Shown: positions 26,937 to 36,365, counted from the first letter of the stretch. The stretch: 64,000 nucleotides of DNA from Pseudomonadota bacterium (GCA_029779535.1 JAKPAG010000108.1:62001-126000); one strand, 5' to 3'. Numbers and translations: made by a program. Notes: generated by a model from the sequence alone, not told the origin.

Positions 26937-27360
26937 TTTCTACCAGTTGAGCCGCGACCCGGCAGAACAGGTGGTGCCGCTGCTGGCGCGCAACACCCTG
27001 GCGCTGGGGCAGCGGTTGCTGGTGGTCAGCCAGGATGCGGCCCAACTCGGCCGGATCGGCGATTCGCTGTGGGCGCGGGAAGGAACCTTCCTGGCCAACG
27101 GGCAGGCCGGGGGCGAGCATGACGCGCGCCAGCCGGTGCTGCTGTCCTGCGCCACCGAAGCGGCTAACGGCGCGCGCTACATCGTGCTCGCCGATGGCCG
27201 CTGGCGGGCCGAGGCCGAGGCGTTCGAACGTGTGTTCCTGTTGTTCGATGGTTCGACCATCGACGACGCGCGCGGCACCTGGCGCAGTCTGGACGGCCGC
27301 GACGGGCTGGAGCGCGCGTTCTGGCGGCAGGATGGGGGCAAGTGGATCAAGGCGGCCTGA
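26926..27360 (+). CDS. holC: DNA polymerase III subunit chi
   Basis: A 144-residue chi subunit of the polymerase III clamp loader; it contacts single-stranded DNA-binding protein and helps hand over primers. Family features are VDFYQLSRDPAEQVVPLLAR at the start, RLLVVSQDAAQLGRIGDSLW, LANGQAGGEHDARQPVLLS (the usual FLPH segment appears as FLANG) and FDGSTIDDARGTWRSL. It starts at TTG 26926, overlapping pepA by 11 bp. The gene order pepA-holC is well conserved. Confidence 0.92.
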   Translation: MKVDFYQLSRDPAEQVVPLLARNTLALGQRLLVVSQDAAQLGRIGDSLWAREGTFLANGQAGGEHDARQPVLLSCATEAANGARYIVLADGRWRAEAEAFERVFLLFDGSTIDDARGTWRSLDGRDGLERAFWRQDGGKWIKAA

Positions 27361-27440
27361 CGGCGAACCTTGCAGCGCAGCATTTTCCCCGCTAGGGGCG
27401 CGGCCACTTTCCAATTCCAATACATCGCAAGGAATTTCCC

Positions 27441-27863
27441 ATGGCGGTTACCCGCACCTTCTCGATCATCAAGCCCGACGCCACCCGCCGCAACCTGACC
27501 GGCGCGGTCACCAAGATGCTGGAAGAAGCCGGCCTGCGTGTCGTCGCCTCGAAGCGCATCCACATGACCCGCGAACAGGCCGAAGGCTTCTACGCGGTGC
27601 ACAAGGAACGCCCCTTCTTCGGCGAACTGTGCGATTTCATGATGAGCGAACCGGTCGTCGTCCAGGTGCTGGAAGGCGAGGACGCCGTTGCCCGCAACCG
27701 CGAAGTGATGGGCGCCACCAACCCGGCCGACGCCGCCGAAGGCACCATCCGCAAGACCTACGCCCTGTCGATCGGTGAAAACACCGTCCACGGTTCGGAC
27801 TCGGAAGAAAACGCCGCGATCGAAATCGCGTTCTTCTTCAAGCCGGAAGAAATCGTCGGCTAA
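27441..27863 (+). CDS. ndk: Nucleoside diphosphate kinase
   Basis: A 140-residue nucleoside diphosphate kinase, which passes phosphate from ATP to other nucleoside diphosphates through a phospho-histidine. [15 protein letters not shown] opens the domain; the active-site stretch appears as [20 protein letters not shown] and the catalytic His in [13 protein letters not shown] (His118). Length is typical. Two hairpin terminators follow. Confidence 0.98.
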   Translation: MAVTRTFSIIKPDATRRNLTGAVTKMLEEAGLRVVASKRIHMTREQAEGFYAVHKERPFFGELCDFMMSEPVVVQVLEGEDAVARNREVMGATNPADAAEGTIRKTYALSIGENTVHGSDSEENAAIEIAFFFKPEEIVG

Positions 27864-27885
27864 GCCTTTCGCTGCAAAGGCTTTT
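27862..27885 (+). terminator. Terminator hairpin after ndk, first of two
   Basis: AAGCCTTT at 27862-27869 pairs with AAAGGCTT at 27876-27883 around CGCTGC, followed by TT. It overlaps the ndk stop codon. Confidence 0.7.
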
Positions 27886-27886
27886 C

Positions 27887-27919
27887 AAGGGGGCTGCCGA
27901 AGCGATTCGGCGGCCCCTT
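27887..27919 (+). terminator. Terminator hairpin after ndk, second of two
   Basis: AAGGGGGCTGCCGA at 27887-27900 pairs with TTCGGCGGCCCCTT at 27906-27919 with minor bulges, then TCG. It likely completes termination of ndk transcripts. Confidence 0.8.
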
Positions 27920-28013
27920 TCGCATTAATTTGCGGCGATTTGACCCATCGCAAGGCGCTTCGGAAAAGTCCTGACGATATTGCTTCGCATCAACCCGAAC
28001 CCATGGAGTCAGG

Positions 28014-28262
28014 ATGTCGCATACCCCCCACGAACTCGCTGCCGAATTCCCCAATGATCATGAAGTGCTGCACCAGCTGAAGCTGAACAACGCCCACTTC
28101 GTCACCCTGTCCGACCGCTATCACGAAGTGAACGGCGAACTTCACCGGATCGAATCCGAAATCGAAACCCCGTCGGACAGCTATACCGAAACGCTCAAGA
28201 AGCAGCGCCTCGCGCTGATTGACGAGATCGCCCAGATCGTCGCCCAAGCCAAGGCCGCCTGA
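28014..28262 (+). CDS. YdcH-like DUF465 small protein
   Basis: An 82-residue protein of the DUF465/YdcH family, short antiparallel coiled coils of unknown role. It shows the typical arrangement: PHELAAEFPNDHEVLHQLK, then NAHFVTLSDRYHEVNGELHR and a final helix LKKQRLALIDEIAQIV. ATG at 28014 follows GGAGTCAGG. It is flanked by terminators, so it is probably expressed alone. Confidence 0.92.
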   Translation: MSHTPHELAAEFPNDHEVLHQLKLNNAHFVTLSDRYHEVNGELHRIESEIETPSDSYTETLKKQRLALIDEIAQIVAQAKAA

Positions 28263-28275
28263 CCAGCGGGCCCGC

Positions 28276-28304
28276 AGGGCCGCCGGATTGATCCGTGCGG
28301 CCCT
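28276..28304. terminator. Bidirectional hairpin between the DUF465 gene and cls
   Basis: AGGGCCGC at 28276-28283 pairs with GCGGCCCT at 28297-28304, loop of 13 bases, with short T-rich tails. It sits between the two convergent stop codons. Confidence 0.7.
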
Positions 28305-28312
28305 TTGCCCGT

Positions 28313-29764
28313 TCACAGCAGTGGGCTCCACATCGCCAGCAGGTTCTGCCACAGTCGGCGCGGCACCGAATAGGCCGCGACCGTGGCGGGCGTGACCGGG
28401 CTGGACAGCGCCAGCCATTCATCCTGCCGCGCGCGGACCTGTGCGGCGAAGGCCGCGTCGGCGAACAGCAGGTTGTTCTCGAAATTCAGCTCGAAGCTGC
28501 GCCGGTCAAGGTTGGCTGATCCGATCAGCCCGGCCAGGCCATCGGCCACCATGGTCTTGGCGTGGAGCAGGCCGGGTCCGAATTCGTGCAGCTGGACCCC
28601 GGCATCGAGCAGTGCGGGATAGTGGCTGCGGCTGGCCCCGGCCACGATCCGGCTGTCATTGCGGCGCGGCACCACCAGCACCACCTTTACCCCGCGGCGC
28701 GCGGCGCTGGTCAGGGCGAACAGCAATTGTTCGTCCGGCACGAAATAGGGGGTGGTGATCACCAATTCGTGCCGGGCGGCGTGGATCAACTCGGCAAAGC
28801 AGGCGGTCATCGCGGGGAAGGGCTGGATCGGCCCGGTGCCGATCACCTGCGCCACGATCCCCCCGGCAGACGCGGCCGGCGGCGCGCGGTGGGCCGTGGG
28901 GGCAAGCAGCGCGGTCACGTCGTCGCCGCCTTCGGCCATCCAGTCGCTGGCGAACAGGAACTGCTGGTGGCGCGCCACCGGGCCTTCCCAGCGGGTCATG
29001 ATATCGACCCAGGGGGCGTAGCGGCGCTTGATGCGGAATTCGGGATCGGCGGCGTTCTGGCTGCCGCACCAGGCCACGCGGTTGTCGCAGATCAGCAGCT
29101 TGCGGTGGTTGCGCAGGTCCACCCGGCCGCGAATCAGCGTCCAGACCAGCCCGCCCACCGGCAGCGCCAGCCGGGCGTCCACCCCGGCGCGCAGCATGTC
29201 CTGCCAGTGGCGCGAGCGCACGAACAGGCGCGAACCCAGTGCATCGGCCAGCACCCGCACCTTTATCCCGCGCCGCGCCGCGCGGATCAGCGCGTCCTTC
29301 AGCCGCAGTCCGTTGCCATCGGCCAGCCAGATATAGAAGCACAGGTGGACGCTGGTTTCAGCCGCGTCGATGTCGGCCACCATGCCGGTCATCGCCTGGT
29401 TGCTGCCGGCGGCCAGGCTGGCCTGATTGAACAGCGTCGGCGGCAGGCCATTGACCGCGCGGGCCAGCGCGAAGGGCGCGTGGAAATGGCCGCGCCCCAG
29501 CACCAGCGCGGCTTCGGGATCGCCATCGGGGCGGGGCAGGCGCGCCTCGATCGCGGCATAGCGGGCGCTGCGGCGGCGGCTGACCCGTGCTTCGCCGACC
29601 AGCAGATAGGCCACGATCCCCAGCACCGGCAGCACCAGGATCGCGATCATCCAGGCGATCCGGCTGGCCGGTTCGCGCTGCGGGCGCAGCAGCGCCCGGC
29701 CCAGCACCACCAGCATGGCGCCCAGCAGGACCAGTTCGCCAAACAGGATCAGGTCTAATTCCAC
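28313..29764 (-). CDS. cls: Cardiolipin synthase (phospholipase D superfamily)
   Basis: A 483-residue membrane-bound cardiolipin synthase, joining two phosphatidylglycerol molecules. Two N-terminal membrane segments (about residues 5-25 and 37-56: IAWMIAILVLPVLGIVAYLL) are followed by two HKD catalytic motifs, NHRKLLICDN near 220 and HAKTMVADGLAG near 402. Also typical are LCFYIWLADG, WCGSQNAADPEF and GSANLDRRSFELNFENN. The product ends MWSPLL, a usual cardiolipin synthase end. Divergent from the small gene at 29830. Confidence 0.95.
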   Translation of the reverse strand: MELDLILFGELVLLGAMLVVLGRALLRPQREPASRIAWMIAILVLPVLGIVAYLLVGEARVSRRRSARYAAIEARLPRPDGDPEAALVLGRGHFHAPFALARAVNGLPPTLFNQASLAAGSNQAMTGMVADIDAAETSVHLCFYIWLADGNGLRLKDALIRAARRGIKVRVLADALGSRLFVRSRHWQDMLRAGVDARLALPVGGLVWTLIRGRVDLRNHRKLLICDNRVAWCGSQNAADPEFRIKRRYAPWVDIMTRWEGPVARHQQFLFASDWMAEGGDDVTALLAPTAHRAPPAASAGGIVAQVIGTGPIQPFPAMTACFAELIHAARHELVITTPYFVPDEQLLFALTSAARRGVKVVLVVPRRNDSRIVAGASRSHYPALLDAGVQLHEFGPGLLHAKTMVADGLAGLIGSANLDRRSFELNFENNLLFADAAFAAQVRARQDEWLALSSPVTPATVAAYSVPRRLWQNLLAMWSPLL

Positions 29765-29829
29765 GCGCCGGATCGAACCTCTTTTCTTCTCCGCGTCCAG
29801 CCTTATGGTGGAGCGAAAGGAGACACAAC

Positions 29830-30078
29830 ATGAAGGGCATGGGCGAGGGCGGCGAGGATTGCCCCTTCGAATTCAATTTCGATGCAGCCACGTTCAAGGT
29901 GGGCGATACGGTCAGCTACCGCGTGACCGGCAGCTTCGAAGGGTTCCCCTTCGTCGGCACCCTGCTCGAAGTGCATGAGGATCACGTGGTGATCAGCCCC
30001 GGCCCGATGGAGCCGGACGCGCGCTATCGCGCCACCCGCGAAAGCCGCCCGGTGGTGGACGAGAAGGAAATCGCCTGA
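29830..30078 (+). CDS. Small hypothetical protein
   Basis: An 82-residue soluble protein of predicted beta strands: FNFDAATFKVGDTVSYRVTG, FPFVGTLLEVHEDHVVISPG. The ATG at 29830 follows AAAGGAGACA, an excellent ribosome site. The layout resembles small barrel domains of the hypervariable YopX or Tudor-like kind, but I cannot assign a family. It is divergent from cls and converges on purN; it is probably a single-gene unit. Confidence 0.75.
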   Translation: MKGMGEGGEDCPFEFNFDAATFKVGDTVSYRVTGSFEGFPFVGTLLEVHEDHVVISPGPMEPDARYRATRESRPVVDEKEIA

Positions 30079-30103
30079 CGGCTGATTGCCGCGTCGGCCG
30101 GCG

Positions 30104-31057
30104 TCAGAACGCGTCGGCCGCGTCCAGCAGCGCGGTCAGCTTTTTCGGCGCGACCGCACGCCAGCTGCGTTGCAGCCAATCGGCAATCGCATCCCAATCG
30201 GTATCGCCCAGGTCCAGCCGGATCGCGATCCATTCATCGCCGAAATAGGCCGGGCGGTAATAGCGCTCCGGGTCCTGCTCGATCAGGTGGGCCTGCTCGT
30301 CCGCCCCGCTGATCTTGACCAGCAGCGCGTGCCTGCCATCGCCGTGGTGATCGCTGGAAACATAGGCGAACTTCTTGCCCTTCACGATGCCGAAGCAGGC
30401 CATGCCGTGGCTGACCACCTCGTCCGCCTCGGGCAGGGCAAGGGCGCGCGACCGCACCTGCGCCGTCAGCCATTCGGGCGAGGTGGCCCGGCTGACCAGT
30501 GCGGCGAGGCAGCGCGAATAGAGCTGGTGTTCCGCGATCAGCACCCGCGCGGCCAGGCTGTCGGCCGTATCGCCAGGCACGATCGCCACCGGGGTCTGGC
30601 CCAGCACCGGCCCGTCATCCAGTTCCGCCGTGACAAGGTGGACGGTGCAGCCGCCGTGGCTGTCGCCAGCTTCCAGCGCGCGTTCGTGGGTGTGCAGGCC
30701 CTTGTATTTCGGCAGCAGCGAGGGATGGATGTTGAGCATCCGGCCTTCCCAGCGCCCGACGAATTCCGGGGTGAGGATCCGCATATAACCCGCCAGCGCG
30801 ACATATTGCGCGCCGCTGGCCCGGATCGCCGCGTCCATCGCCAGGTCATGGTCCAGCCGGGCCATGCCCTTGTGCGGCAGGGCAAAGGTCGGCACGCCTT
30901 CCGCCGCGGCCAGCTTCAGCCCGCCGGCATCCGCATTGTTGCTGCCGACCAGCACGATCTCATAGGGACAGTCCGCCGCGCGGCTGGCATAGAGCAGGGC
31001 GGCCATATTGGTGCCGCTGCCCGAAACCAGCACGGCAACCCTGGCCCGGTCAGGCAA
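30104..31057 (-). CDS. purN: Phosphoribosylglycinamide formyltransferase PurN fused to a C-terminal MmcQ/YjbR-like domain
   Basis: A 317-residue protein, about 110 residues longer than a usual PurN. Residues 1-190 are PurN, which formylates GAR in purine synthesis: [47 protein letters not shown] and [19 protein letters not shown], with catalytic Asn, His and Asp kept. From about residue 203 comes a MmcQ/YjbR-type domain: [55 protein letters not shown]. Start is TTG 31057, overlapping purM by 8 bp. The function of the extra domain is unknown. Confidence 0.93.
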   Translation of the reverse strand: MPDRARVAVLVSGSGTNMAALLYASRAADCPYEIVLVGSNNADAGGLKLAAAEGVPTFALPHKGMARLDHDLAMDAAIRASGAQYVALAGYMRILTPEFVGRWEGRMLNIHPSLLPKYKGLHTHERALEAGDSHGGCTVHLVTAELDDGPVLGQTPVAIVPGDTADSLAARVLIAEHQLYSRCLAALVSRATSPEWLTAQVRSRALALPEADEVVSHGMACFGIVKGKKFAYVSSDHHGDGRHALLVKISGADEQAHLIEQDPERYYRPAYFGDEWIAIRLDLGDTDWDAIADWLQRSWRAVAPKKLTALLDAADAF

Positions 31058-32141
31058 GATGCACCGCTTCCCAGGCTTCGCGCGCCGACCAGTCGTCCGC
31101 GCTGCCCTGCACGGTGCAGCCGCGCTGGCCCGGCTCGATTGCGCCGATCACGTGGACCGCTTCGCCCGCCGCCGCCAGATCGGCCGATACGCCGGCCACA
31201 TCATCCGCCGCCACGGCCAGGACCATGCCGATCCCGCAGTTGAAGGTGCGGGCCATTTCCGCCGGTTCGATATTGCCCTGCGCCTGCAGGAACGCCATCA
31301 GCCGGCTCTGCTGCCAGGCCCCGGCATCGATCCGGGCATGCAGCCCCTTGGGCAGCACGCGCGGCACGTTTTCCAGCAGCCCGCCGCCGGTGATGTGCGC
31401 CAGCGCATGGATGCGGCCGCTGCGGATCACCGGCAGCAGGCTTTTCACATAGATCCGGGTCGGCTCGATCAGGTGGTCGATCAGCAGCCGGTCGGCATCG
31501 AACAGGGCCGGGCGGTCAAGCTTCCAGCCCTTGTCCGCCGCCAGCCGCCGGACCAGCGAATAGCCGTTGGAATGAACGCCCGAGCTTTCCAGCCCCAACA
31601 GCACGTCGCTGGCGGCCACGCGGTCGCCGGTCAGCTGCTCGCCGCGTTCGACCGCGCCGACGCAGAAGCCCGCCAGGTCATAATCGCCCGCGCCATACAT
31701 CCCCGGCATTTCCGCCGTTTCGCCGCCGATCAGCGCGCAGCCGGCCAGCTTGCAGCCATCGGCGATCCCGGCAACGACGCGTTCGGCCACGCCGTTATCC
31801 AGCTTGCCGGTGGCGAAATAGTCGAGGAACAGCAGCGGTTCGGCGCCCTGGACGATCAGGTCGTTGACGCACATCGCCACCAGGTCCTGGCCGATGGTGT
31901 CGTGCCGGTCATGGTCGATCGCCAGCTTGACCTTGGTCCCGACGCCGTCGTTCGCGGCGACCAGCAGCGGGTCCTTGTAGCCCGCCGCCTTCAGATCGAA
32001 GAAGCCGCCGAACCCGCCCAGTTCGGCATCGGCGCCGGGGCGTGCGGTGGCCTTGGCCAGCGGCGCGATGGCCTTGACCAGGGCGTTCCCGGCCGCGATC
32101 GAGACGCCGGCCTGCTCATAGCTGTAAGACTTTTCAGACAT
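31050..32141 (-). CDS. purM: Phosphoribosylformylglycinamidine cyclo-ligase
   Basis: A 363-residue PurM (AIR synthetase), the ATP-dependent ring-closing step that makes 5-aminoimidazole ribonucleotide. Conserved parts: [100 protein letters not shown] and [16 protein letters not shown] at 32141 is in the 70-bp gap shared with the divergent DUF2066-like gene. purN overlaps its end, so the two are one operon. Confidence 0.97.
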   Translation of the reverse strand: MSEKSYSYEQAGVSIAAGNALVKAIAPLAKATARPGADAELGGFGGFFDLKAAGYKDPLLVAANDGVGTKVKLAIDHDRHDTIGQDLVAMCVNDLIVQGAEPLLFLDYFATGKLDNGVAERVVAGIADGCKLAGCALIGGETAEMPGMYGAGDYDLAGFCVGAVERGEQLTGDRVAASDVLLGLESSGVHSNGYSLVRRLAADKGWKLDRPALFDADRLLIDHLIEPTRIYVKSLLPVIRSGRIHALAHITGGGLLENVPRVLPKGLHARIDAGAWQQSRLMAFLQAQGNIEPAEMARTFNCGIGMVLAVAADDVAGVSADLAAAGEAVHVIGAIEPGQRGCTVQGSADDWSAREAWEAVHLA

Positions 32142-32213
32142 CGCCCCGGCGCCTAGCCTTTTCCTGCTTGGATTTCCACGGATGATTGGGCAAAAGGCCC
32201 ACGGTTTTCCCCG

Positions 32214-33482
32214 ATGGCTGTCGCACCCCTCTCTTTCACGCCGCGCAACTGGCTCCCCGGACCTGCCGCCACGCTGCTGGGCGGGCTGGGGCTGGCCCTG
32301 GCCATAGCGCTGGCGCTGGTCGGGCCGGACCGCCTGATCGCCCAGGTCGAAGGGCAGCGCGGGATCATCCCGGTGGCCACGTCCAGCGACATCGAAGTAT
32401 CCGGAATCGAAGTGAACACCACCGGCAATGACGGGCAGGAAGCCCGCCTGAACGGGTGGAAGGAAGCGCAGAAGAAGGCCTGGGCCAAGGCCGGCGGCCC
32501 GGCGATGGGCGAAGCGCAGATCGAAGCCATGGTCACCGCCGTGGTGATCGAACGCGAACAGATCGGCCCGCGCCGCTATATCGCCACGCTCAGCGTGGTG
32601 TTCGACCGCCAGCGCGCCGGCCAATACATCGGCGATGGCACCAGCGCGCAGGCCCATTCGGCCCCGCTGCTGACCATTCCCGTGCTCTATTCGGGCGGGG
32701 TGGGGCAGGTCTACGAAGTGCAGGGCGCCTGGCAGCAGGCCTGGGCCCAGTTTCGCGGCGGCACCAGCCCGATCGACTATGTCCGTCCGGTCGGCGCGGG
32801 GGGCGAATCGCTGCTGGTCACGGCGGGCCAGACCGGGCGGCGCAGCCGCGCCTGGTGGCATACCGTGCTGGATCAGTTCAACGCGGCCGATGTGATCTCG
32901 CCGGTGGCGCGGCTTGAACGGCAGTGGCCGGGCGGGCCGGTGCGCGGCACTTTCACTGCGCGTTACGGCCCGGACAACCAGTTCCTCGAAAGCTTCACGC
33001 TGACCGCGAACGATTCGGCTGCCTTGCCGCGCATGTTGGCCGATGCCGTGGCGCGGCTCGACCAGGCCTATACCCGCGCGCTGGCCGCTGGAAAGCTCAA
33101 GCCCGATCCCACGCTGCGCGGCGGGCTGGGCATGGATGCGGGCCTTGCCGCGCTGATCGCCCGCGCGCAGGAGGCCGAACGCGCCGCCAACGCGCCGACG
33201 CCCGATGCCAGCGCCAGCCCCTCGGCCGAGCCGAGCCAGGCGGCGGCGACCACGATTACCGTGCAGTTTTCCTCGCCCGACGCCGCGGCGGTCGATGCCG
33301 CGCTGGCCGCCGTGCGCGGCGCGCCGGGGGTGCAGGGGGCAGCCACCACCAGCCTGGCGATGGGCGGGACTTCGGTCATGCGGGTGACGATCACCTCCGA
33401 CCTTGCCGCGCTTGCCGCCGCGCTGCGCGCGCGCGGCTGGCAGGTTGCCGTGGGCGCGAACGCGCTCAGCATCCGCCGCTGA
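32214..33482 (+). CDS. DUF2066-like membrane-anchored or exported protein
   Basis: A 422-residue protein with one N-terminal hydrophobic segment (about residues 18-38, [20 protein letters not shown]), acting as an anchor or uncleaved signal. The first half resembles DUF2066: repeated R/A-rich helix [18 protein letters not shown] followed by strands [20 protein letters not shown]. The last 80 residues, after an Ala/Pro/Ser-rich linker, resemble a small ferredoxin-like domain ([20 protein letters not shown]...). In Pseudomonas, as I recall, a DUF2066 gene also lies between purM and hda, which supports the call. Function unknown. Confidence 0.7.
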   Translation: MAVAPLSFTPRNWLPGPAATLLGGLGLALAIALALVGPDRLIAQVEGQRGIIPVATSSDIEVSGIEVNTTGNDGQEARLNGWKEAQKKAWAKAGGPAMGEAQIEAMVTAVVIEREQIGPRRYIATLSVVFDRQRAGQYIGDGTSAQAHSAPLLTIPVLYSGGVGQVYEVQGAWQQAWAQFRGGTSPIDYVRPVGAGGESLLVTAGQTGRRSRAWWHTVLDQFNAADVISPVARLERQWPGGPVRGTFTARYGPDNQFLESFTLTANDSAALPRMLADAVARLDQAYTRALAAGKLKPDPTLRGGLGMDAGLAALIARAQEAERAANAPTPDASASPSAEPSQAAATTITVQFSSPDAAAVDAALAAVRGAPGVQGAATTSLAMGGTSVMRVTITSDLAALAAALRARGWQVAVGANALSIRR

Positions 33483-33484
33483 TC

Positions 33485-34102
33485 ATGGGCCAGATCGCGC
33501 TTCCCCTCGCACCCGGCGGGGCTGGCGCCGCGTCGCGGATCGTGGTCGGCAATGCCAACCGCACCGCGCTCGAAGCGATGACCGCCGCCCACGCCTGGCC
33601 ATTCCGCACCGCCGTGCTGCTTGGCCCGGCGCGCAGTGGCAAAAGCCTGATCGCCCGCTGGTTCACCGAAAACGGCGCGGGCGAGGCGATCGACGATGCC
33701 GACCGGATGGACGAAACCGCGCTGTTCCACCGCTGGAACCGCGCCCAGGAAAGCGGCACCCCGCTGTTGCTGACCGCCAGCCTGGACCAGGGGGAATGGC
33801 GCATCGCGCTGCCCGACCTCGCCTCGCGGCTGGGGGCGGCGCTGCACCTGCGGATCGGCGCGCCGGATGATGCCATGCTGGCCGAACTGATCGCGCTCCA
33901 TGCCGAGCTGCGCGGCCTGCCGCTCAGCCCCGATGCCGCCGCCTATCTTGTCCCGCGGATGGAGCGCACCCATATCGGGGCCGAGCGGCTGGTCGCCGCG
34001 ATCGACCGCCTCAGCCTCGAACGCAAGGCCGCCCCCGGCCCGGCGATCTGGCGCGAGGCGCTGGAGGAGCTGATGGGGCCAAGCGAACCGCGCTTGCTTT
34101 AG
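33485..34102 (+). CDS. hdaA: DnaA-related replication regulator HdaA
   Basis: A 205-residue short AAA+ protein of the Hda family, which with the DNA-clamp promotes hydrolysis of DnaA-ATP to prevent re-initiation. It opens with MGQIALPLAPG, containing a QxxLPL clamp-binding motif, and has a P-loop-like LLGPARSGKSLIARWF, then DDADRMDETALFHRWN, a Walker B-like DDAD, and GERLVAAIDRLSLER-type helical lid. Its ATG follows the DUF2066-like stop by 2 bp. Position beside purM matches Hda genes elsewhere. Confidence 0.92.
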   Translation: MGQIALPLAPGGAGAASRIVVGNANRTALEAMTAAHAWPFRTAVLLGPARSGKSLIARWFTENGAGEAIDDADRMDETALFHRWNRAQESGTPLLLTASLDQGEWRIALPDLASRLGAALHLRIGAPDDAMLAELIALHAELRGLPLSPDAAAYLVPRMERTHIGAERLVAAIDRLSLERKAAPGPAIWREALEELMGPSEPRLL

Positions 34103-34131
34103 CGCCCCGTGCATGGGACAATACAAAAACG

Positions 34132-34836
34132 ATGCCCGGACGCCTGTTCAGCTATGTCGACTCGATCGTCGCGCGCGATCCCAGCCCGCGTTCGCGCTGG
34201 GAGGTGCTGCTGTACCCCGGGGTCTGGGCAATCGGCTTTCACAAGATCGCGCACCGCCTGTTCAACGCCCGGCTGTACTTCCTTGCCCGCTTGGTGAACC
34301 ACTTCAGCCGGTTTATGACCGCGATCGACATTCATCCCGGCGCGAAGATCGGCAAGAACTTCTTCATTGACCACGGCTTCGTGGTGATCGGCGAAACCGC
34401 TGAAATCGGGGACAATGTCACCATGTACCAGGGCTCGACCCTGGGCGGGACCAATCCCACCAACGGCATGGGCGGAAAACGCCACCCGACCATCGGCGAC
34501 GACGTGATCGTCAGCCTGGGCGCGGCAATTCTTGGCCCGATCATGGTCGGCAAGGGGGCGCGGATCGGCGCCAATGCCGTGGTCACCAAGGAAGTGCCCG
34601 AAGGCGCGACCATGGTCGGCATCCCGGCCAAGCCCGTACCGGTGGAGGTCAAGCCCGAGACGGTCAGCTTCGTGCCCTATGGCACGCCGTGCAGCGAACG
34701 CTTCGATCCGGCCACGCAGAAGCTGGAACTGCTGCAATGCGAAGTGCAGGTGCTGCAAAAGCGCCTCGCCGAACTGCTGGAAGAGCGTGAGGCAGCCAAG
34801 GCCGCCGCCGCGGCCAAGGGCAAGAAGTCCGCTTGA
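34132..34836 (+). CDS. cysE: Serine O-acetyltransferase
   Basis: A 234-residue hexapeptide-repeat acetyltransferase making O-acetylserine for cysteine synthesis. The left-handed beta-helix runs from about residue 60 with DIHPGAKIGKNFFIDHGFVV, IGETAEIGDNVTMYQGSTLG, RHPTIGDDVIVSLGAAILG and GARIGANAVVTKEVP; His at DHG is the catalytic base. It is the shorter, EpsC-like form. The C-terminal 40 residues form an unusual Lys/Glu/Ala-rich helix that is probably coiled coil. The ribosome site is weak. The next gene overlaps its stop. Confidence 0.93.
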   Translation: MPGRLFSYVDSIVARDPSPRSRWEVLLYPGVWAIGFHKIAHRLFNARLYFLARLVNHFSRFMTAIDIHPGAKIGKNFFIDHGFVVIGETAEIGDNVTMYQGSTLGGTNPTNGMGGKRHPTIGDDVIVSLGAAILGPIMVGKGARIGANAVVTKEVPEGATMVGIPAKPVPVEVKPETVSFVPYGTPCSERFDPATQKLELLQCEVQVLQKRLAELLEEREAAKAAAAAKGKKSA

Positions 34837-35180
34837 GCGGAACCGTCACGCCCTTTCCCCTTGCCGTGGCTCGGCCCGCGCAGGTTCCCTTCGAACGCGA
34901 GGAACTGCACCGCATCCTCGATCTCTATGGCCGCATGGTCGCCGCCGGGGAATGGCGCGACTATGCCTTGCAGTTCGGCAAGGATGCCGCCGTGTTCTGC
35001 GCCTATCGCCGCGCGGCAGACTATCCCTCGGCCCGGCTCGAAAAACGCCCGGCCTTGCGCAACAAGCAGGGCATGTGGGTGCTCTACGGCGAAGCCGGGC
35101 AGATCCTCAAGCGCGGGCACGAGTTGCCCGGCGTGCTGGCCGTGCTGGAACGCCGCCTGCTCAAGCTGGTCGAAAGCTGA
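34833..35180 (+). CDS. DUF2794-family protein
   Basis: A 115-residue alphaproteobacterial protein of the DUF2794 family. Conserved features include PFEREELHRILDLYGRMVAA, EWRDYALQFGKDAAVFCAYR, RRAADYPSARLEKRPALRNK and GMWVLYGEAGQILKRGHEL. The function is unknown. It starts at TTG 34833, overlapping cysE as TTGA, so is translated together with it. A strong terminator follows. Confidence 0.9.
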   Translation: MSGTVTPFPLAVARPAQVPFEREELHRILDLYGRMVAAGEWRDYALQFGKDAAVFCAYRRAADYPSARLEKRPALRNKQGMWVLYGEAGQILKRGHELPGVLAVLERRLLKLVES

Positions 35181-35194
35181 TCGCCAAATGAAAT

Positions 35195-35224
35195 ACCGCG
35201 CGGAAAGCATCCCTTCCGCGCGGT
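35195..35224. terminator. Bidirectional terminator between the DUF2794 gene and the SDR
   Basis: ACCGCGCGGAA at 35195-35205 pairs perfectly with TTCCGCGCGGT at 35214-35224. GAAAT before it and CATTTC after it give short A/T-rich tails on both strands, fitting the convergent genes. Confidence 0.85.
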
Positions 35225-35250
35225 CATTTCCGCCTGCAAGGCGGGCTGGT

Positions 35251-36165
35251 TCAGCCCAGCCCGCCGATCTTGGCCAGGGCAGCCATCACCACCTGACTCT
35301 GTTCGCCGCCCGACTGGGGGACGATTTCGCCAGCGCGGTCGATGATTTCGGCCCAGTGCGCCGCGATCCCTTCGGGGGTGCGCTCTTCGGCCGGCAGGGC
35401 GATGCCCGGGGTCAGGGTGACATAGGCCGCGTGGTATGCGCCCGCGCCCGCGCCGCAGATCATGTTGGTCGGCGCGTCCTCGCTGACGAGGTAGAGCGCC
35501 ATCGGCGCGACGTTTTCGGGCTTCAGCGCGTTGAACAGCGCATCGGGCATGCCCAGGTCTTCGGTCATGCGGGTGCCGGCCACCGGGGCCAGCGTGTTGA
35601 CGCGGATGTTGTACTTCGCCCCTTCGAGGTGGAGCGTCTTGGTCAGGCCGGCCAGGCCCAGCTTGGCCGCGCCGTAGTTGGCCTGGCCGAAGTTGCCGAA
35701 CAGGCCGGTGCTGCTGGCGGTCATCAGGATGCGGCCATAGGCCTGCTCGCGCATCAGGTCCCACACCGCCTTGGTGCAGTTGGCGCTGCCGTTCATGTGA
35801 ACGTCGAGCACCAGCTTCCAGTCTTCCATGGTCATCTTGGCGAAGCTCTTGTCGCGCAGGATGCCGGCGTTGTTGATCAGGATGTGGACGCCGCCCCAGG
35901 CTTCCTTGGCCTTGGCGACCATTTCTTCCATCTGGGCAAGGTCGGTGACCGAGCCGCCGTTCGACATGGCTTCGCCGCCCAGCGCCTTGATTTCTTCCAC
36001 CACCTTCAGCGCGGCATCGGAATGGCCGGTGCCGTCGCGGCTCCCGCCGAGGTCATTGACGACGACTTTCGCGCCGCGCTTGGAAAGTTCGATAGCATAG
36101 CTGCGGCCCAGGCCGCCGCCCGCACCAGTGACGATGGCGACACGATCCTTGAACGAAATGGTCAT
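35251..36165 (-). CDS. SDR dehydrogenase similar to (3R)-hydroxyacyl-CoA dehydrogenase domain of MFE-2
   Basis: A 304-residue SDR of the branch that includes the dehydrogenase domain of peroxisomal multifunctional enzyme 2. TGAGGGLGRSYAIELSKRGA is the cofactor site, followed by the marker VVVNDLGGSRDGTG, then NNAG (ILINNAGILRDKSF), SSTGLFGNFGQANYGAAKLG with catalytic Tyr and Lys, and a C-terminal extension of about 60 residues. It likely oxidises 3-hydroxyacyl-CoA. ATG at 36165 follows GGAGCC. It is divergent from the porin. Confidence 0.9.
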   Translation of the reverse strand: MTISFKDRVAIVTGAGGGLGRSYAIELSKRGAKVVVNDLGGSRDGTGHSDAALKVVEEIKALGGEAMSNGGSVTDLAQMEEMVAKAKEAWGGVHILINNAGILRDKSFAKMTMEDWKLVLDVHMNGSANCTKAVWDLMREQAYGRILMTASSTGLFGNFGQANYGAAKLGLAGLTKTLHLEGAKYNIRVNTLAPVAGTRMTEDLGMPDALFNALKPENVAPMALYLVSEDAPTNMICGAGAGAYHAAYVTLTPGIALPAEERTPEGIAAHWAEIIDRAGEIVPQSGGEQSQVVMAALAKIGGLG

Positions 36166-36288
36166 GGTCTGGCTCCTGCAAATCCGGACGCCCCGGCGGG
36201 CGCTGCGGCGCCGCGATGGCATTTTGCGGGCCGCGATTCAACTGCGGAAAAGTGCATTGGCCTTGCCGTAGCGGCAGTTGACACCACC

Positions 36289-36306
36289 CTGTCAAATAAG
36301 TGTCAC
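36289..36306 (+). promoter_or_regulatory. PHO box (PhoB-binding site) upstream of the porin
   Basis: CTGTCAA-ATAA-GTGTCAC forms two 7-base half-sites 11 bp apart, the geometry and sequence of a PhoB box (CTGTCAT with 4-base spacer). It ends 59 bp before the porin ATG. GTTGACA lies 12 bp upstream as a possible further half-site or -35 box. Confidence 0.8.
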
Positions 36307-36365
36307 GTAACCGACCTAAAGGCGTCTTCGAATCGTAACAAACCGGCCAAAGGGGGCCTGACAAG

